A stretch of 64,000 nt of DNA, from positions 20,806 to 84,805 of the forward strand of contig JAGAVX010000146.1 of the NCBI GenBank assembly GCA_017941705.1, given 5' to 3'. The translations under genes were made by a program, and so were the position numbers. Within the stretch, counting starts at the first letter, position 1, and each line of letters starts with the position of its first letter. Shown piece after piece: positions 61,407 through 64,000 of the stretch. The notes under the pieces were generated by a model. That model made no database searches, was not told the origin of the DNA, and worked only from the letters and a program-made list of their open reading frames with translations. This DNA is from Atopobiaceae bacterium (GTDB taxonomy: Bacteria; Actinomycetota; Coriobacteriia; Coriobacteriales; Atopobiaceae).

Positions 61407-63929
61407 ATGAGCAGGCAGAGAATCGTGCGCAAACAGCCGTCGACGATCGAGGTGCACGGCGCGCGCGTGCACAACCTCAAGGACATAGACGTCAGCGTTC
61501 CGCTGGGGCAGCTGGTCGGCGTGGCAGGCGTGTCCGGCTCGGGGAAGAGCTCGCTTGCGTTGGGCGTGCTGTACGCCGAGGGAAGCCGGCGCTACATGGA
61601 GTCGCTCTCGACCTATACGCGGCGGCGCATCAGTCAGAGCGGCCGTGCGCAGGTAGACGAGGTGCTGCACGTGCCGGCGGCTCTCGCCCTGCGTCAGCGG
61701 CCCGGCATTCCGGGCGTGCGTTCGACCTTTGGCACCTCGACGGAGCTGCTCAATCACCTACGGCTCCTGTTTTCGCGCTTGGGCAGCCATCGCTGCCCCA
61801 ACGGCCACTACGCGCCGCCGAGCATGGCTGTGGCGCTCGAGCAGGAGATCGTCTGCCCCGAATGCGGTGCGAGCTTTTATGGTCCCGGCGCCGAGGCGCT
61901 TGCCTTCAACAGCGAGGGAGCCTGCCCGACCTGCGCAGGAACGGGCACGGTGCGCAGCATCGACGAGTCGACCCTCGTGCCCGACGAGAGCAAGACCATC
62001 GACGAGGGCGCGGTCGTCCCCTGGGGCCACCTCATGTGGTCGCTCATGAAGGACATCGCGCGCGAGGCGGGCATTCGCACCGATGTGCCGTATTGCGAGC
62101 TGACGCCCGACGAGAAGGAGTTCGTCCTGCATGGGGCGCCTGACAAGTACCACATCCTCTACCACAACGAGAAGACGGGCACGGCGGGCGAGATGGACTT
62201 CACCTACTACAGCGCCCGGTACTCGGTGGAAAACGCCCTGGCAAAGGTGAAGGACGAGAAGGGGCTCAAGCGCGTGGCGCGCTACCTCACCGAGGCCCCG
62301 TGCCCGGACTGCGGTGGCACGCGCCTCTCGGATGTGGCCCGGGCGCCGATGGTGGACGGGATCAACCTGGCGCAGGCGACGGCGATGACGCTCGACGAGC
62401 TGGTCGACTGGCTTGCGCATGTTCCGCAGACGGTGCCCGAGGACCTGCGTCCCATGGCGCAGAACATCGTGGACGAGACGGTGGAGCCCATCGAGCGACT
62501 GCGCCAGCTTGGGCTTGGCTACCTGTCGCTCGACCGTGCCAGCGGGACGCTCTCGACGGGCGAACGACAGCGTGCGCAGCTGGCCCGCGCGGTCCGCAAC
62601 CGGACGACGGGCGTGCTGTACGTGCTGGACGAACCGTCTATCGGCCTGCATCCGTCCAACGTGGACGGCCTGTTGGGTGTGATGGACAGCCTGCTCGAGG
62701 ACGGGAACTCGGTGGTCGTGGTCGACCACGACGTGCGGGTCCTGCGGGCGGCCGACCACATCATCGAGATTGGACCGGGGTCTGGCGCCAACGGCGGGAC
62801 CGTGATTGCTCAGGGTACGGTTGACGAGGTCTGTGCCAGCGGCAGGTCGCGGATTGCCGGCTTCCTGTCGGGCGAGCAGAGCGTGCGCGTGCGCGAGCGC
62901 TGCGACACCGAGGAGATGTTCGAGCGGGGGATGCTGCATCTGGTGACCGATGCGATCCATACGGTGAAGCCGCTCGAGACGTGGATTCCGCGCGGACGCC
63001 TGACGGCCGTGACGGGTGTGAGCGGGTCCGGCAAGACGACGCTTGTGCTCGAGGGTCTGGTGCCGGCGCTCAAGGCGAAGGCGGCGGGGGAGAAGATGCC
63101 CTCGCATGTGCGCGTTGCCGAGGCCGACGGGCTGCGCCGCGTGCATCTCATTGACGCGACTCCCATCGGGGCCAACGTCCGCTCGACGGTGGCCACCTAC
63201 TCCGGCGTGCTTGACGACCTGCGTCGGGCCTTTGCCGCCACCACCGACGCCAAGGAGCTGGGACTCAAGATGGGCGACTTCTCGTACAACACGGGATCGC
63301 TGCGGTGCCTCACCTGCACCGGCACGGGGTCGATCAACCTCGACGTGCAGTTTTTGCCGGACGTCGAGATAGCCTGCCCCGACTGTGGCGGGTCGCGATA
63401 CGCGCGGCAGGCCTGGGAGGTGCGCCGCCACACGTCGCGTGGGGCCGATGGCGGCAAGCAGGGTTACGTGAGCCTACCGGAGCTCATGGAGCTGACGGTG
63501 GACGAGGCGCTTGCGCGCGTTGGGACGCTCCGCAAGGCAAAGGCGAAGCTGCAGGTTCTGCACGACCTGGGTCTTGGCTACCTGACGCTGGGCGAGGCCA
63601 CGCCGGCGCTTTCGGGTGGCGAGGCGCAGCGGCTCAAGCTTGCGGGTGAGGTGGGCAAGCGGCAGGACGACGCGCTGTTCGTCTTTGACGAGCCGACGAT
63701 CGGCTTGCACCCGCTTGATGTGGAGGTGCTGCTGGGCGTGCTGCAGTCGTTGGTGGCAAACGGCGCGACGGTGGTGGTCATCGAGCATGACCTAGACATG
63801 ATCGCCAACGCCGACTGGGTGATCGACCTCGGCCCTGGCGGTGGCGAACATGGCGGCCGCATCGTCTGCGCAGGTACGCCCGAGGACGTGGCCAACTGCC
63901 CCGAGAGCATCACCGGTCGCTATCTCTAG
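61407..63929 (+). CDS. Class II UvrA-like ABC ATPase (UvrA2)
   Basis: An 840-residue UvrA-family protein with two ABC modules. The first Walker A is G-V-S-G-S-G-K-S-S-L near 48-57, the second G-V-S-G-S-G-K-T-T. Zinc-site cysteines appear as C-P-E-C...C-P-T-C, C-P-D-C-G-G-T-R-L and C-L-T-C-T-G-T-G...C-P-D-C-G-G-S-R. Signatures L-S-T-G-E-R-Q-R and L-S-G-G-E-A-Q-R are present. Normal UvrA has about 940 residues; the shortening fits UvrA2/DrrC types, which lack the UvrB-binding domain and have been linked to DNA-drug tolerance. The start could be 61398 or 61401; 61407 has the best spacing to GGGAG. Confidence 0.88.
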   Translation: MSRQRIVRKQPSTIEVHGARVHNLKDIDVSVPLGQLVGVAGVSGSGKSSLALGVLYAEGSRRYMESLSTYTRRRISQSGRAQVDEVLHVPAALALRQRPGIPGVRSTFGTSTELLNHLRLLFSRLGSHRCPNGHYAPPSMAVALEQEIVCPECGASFYGPGAEALAFNSEGACPTCAGTGTVRSIDESTLVPDESKTIDEGAVVPWGHLMWSLMKDIAREAGIRTDVPYCELTPDEKEFVLHGAPDKYHILYHNEKTGTAGEMDFTYYSARYSVENALAKVKDEKGLKRVARYLTEAPCPDCGGTRLSDVARAPMVDGINLAQATAMTLDELVDWLAHVPQTVPEDLRPMAQNIVDETVEPIERLRQLGLGYLSLDRASGTLSTGERQRAQLARAVRNRTTGVLYVLDEPSIGLHPSNVDGLLGVMDSLLEDGNSVVVVDHDVRVLRAADHIIEIGPGSGANGGTVIAQGTVDEVCASGRSRIAGFLSGEQSVRVRERCDTEEMFERGMLHLVTDAIHTVKPLETWIPRGRLTAVTGVSGSGKTTLVLEGLVPALKAKAAGEKMPSHVRVAEADGLRRVHLIDATPIGANVRSTVATYSGVLDDLRRAFAATTDAKELGLKMGDFSYNTGSLRCLTCTGTGSINLDVQFLPDVEIACPDCGGSRYARQAWEVRRHTSRGADGGKQGYVSLPELMELTVDEALARVGTLRKAKAKLQVLHDLGLGYLTLGEATPALSGGEAQRLKLAGEVGKRQDDALFVFDEPTIGLHPLDVEVLLGVLQSLVANGATVVVIEHDLDMIANADWVIDLGPGGGEHGGRIVCAGTPEDVANCPESITGRYL

Positions 63930-63944
63930 CGGCACGGACCCCCG

Positions 63945-64000
63945 GCGTGCATCGGGGACAGGCACCACCGCACACTGGCGTGCATCGGGGACAGGCTTCC
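63945..64000. repeat. Two tandem reverse-oriented GGGGACAGGCACC palindromes
   Basis: GCGTGCATCGGGGACAGGC begins at 63945 and again at 63978, again a 33-bp period. They are the reverse complement of the copies near 57300. The first continues ACCACCGCAC and the second TTCC at the window end, so the array may continue beyond it. Confidence 0.85.

Overview
The window looks like chromosomal DNA of an anaerobic, high-GC, Gram-positive bacterium of the Coriobacteriia, most like Olsenella and relatives in Atopobiaceae. The reasons are: LPXTG surface proteins and lipoproteins but no outer-membrane genes; a veg-ispE pair; a full Rnf complex (rnfCDGEAB); a bifurcating [FeFe]-hydrogenase; an anaerobic class III ribonucleotide reductase; a flavodiiron protein; and no aerobic respiratory genes. 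The genus is inferred from gene content only. No rRNA, CRISPR array, prophage or intact insertion sequence was seen.

Layout. 163-1494: veg, ispE, tRNA-Pro(CGG), terminator. 1560-2945: a small ferredoxin (minus), a compact transcription unit for a 65-aa peptide with a double-glycine leader, then a repeat-rich gap. 2946-10716: a co-oriented accessory catabolic cluster (LysR regulator, amidohydrolase-fold protein, two neutral-ceramidase-like proteins, small membrane protein, PTS IIBC, alpha/beta-hydrolase). 10878-18670: a 1,695-aa Tat/LPDTG surface protein, a conserved unknown, a STAS protein, a VOC protein and FprA. 18924-24065: the Rnf operon. 24137-30465: Nudix hydrolase, lipoprotein and a minus-strand ABC importer of the Ugp/Mal type. 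30728-35478: a membrane SpoIIE-type phosphatase fused to an ATPase domain, a lipoprotein, and a decayed stretch with a MITE-like element. 35479-39279: a wall-anchored subtilase. 39317-42382: class III ribonucleotide reductase, with the glycyl-radical domain on a separate 65-aa gene. 42748-45307: Ldh2-type dehydrogenase and two membrane proteins. 45415-53676: a ten-gene minus-strand operon for HydABC plus a sensory module (HydS-like hydrogenase, two DRTGG proteins, two ATPase-fold proteins, PHP protein). 54035-63929: dCMP deaminase, membrane protein, OhrR, a LOR/SDH-domain protein, isocitrate dehydrogenase, MATE exporter, SGNH lipoprotein and a class II UvrA.

How it fits together. Rnf (ferredoxin:NAD+ oxidoreductase coupled to ion pumping), the ferredoxin and HydABC (ferredoxin plus NADH to H2) form one redox economy. 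The HydS module probably senses H2 or redox state. FprA and OhrR handle oxygen and peroxide stress. Nucleotide supply is served by NrdD/NrdG, which carry recognisable NrdR boxes, and dCMP deaminase.

A theme of the window is a family of short palindromic intergenic repeats with a GGGGACAGG or GGGGACACG core. They lie between convergent or adjacent genes, twice as 33-bp tandem copies and sometimes supplying the stop codons of the flanking genes. The most novel candidates are the double-glycine-leader peptide, the split NrdD, the cluster of partly degenerate metallohydrolases, and the repeat family.
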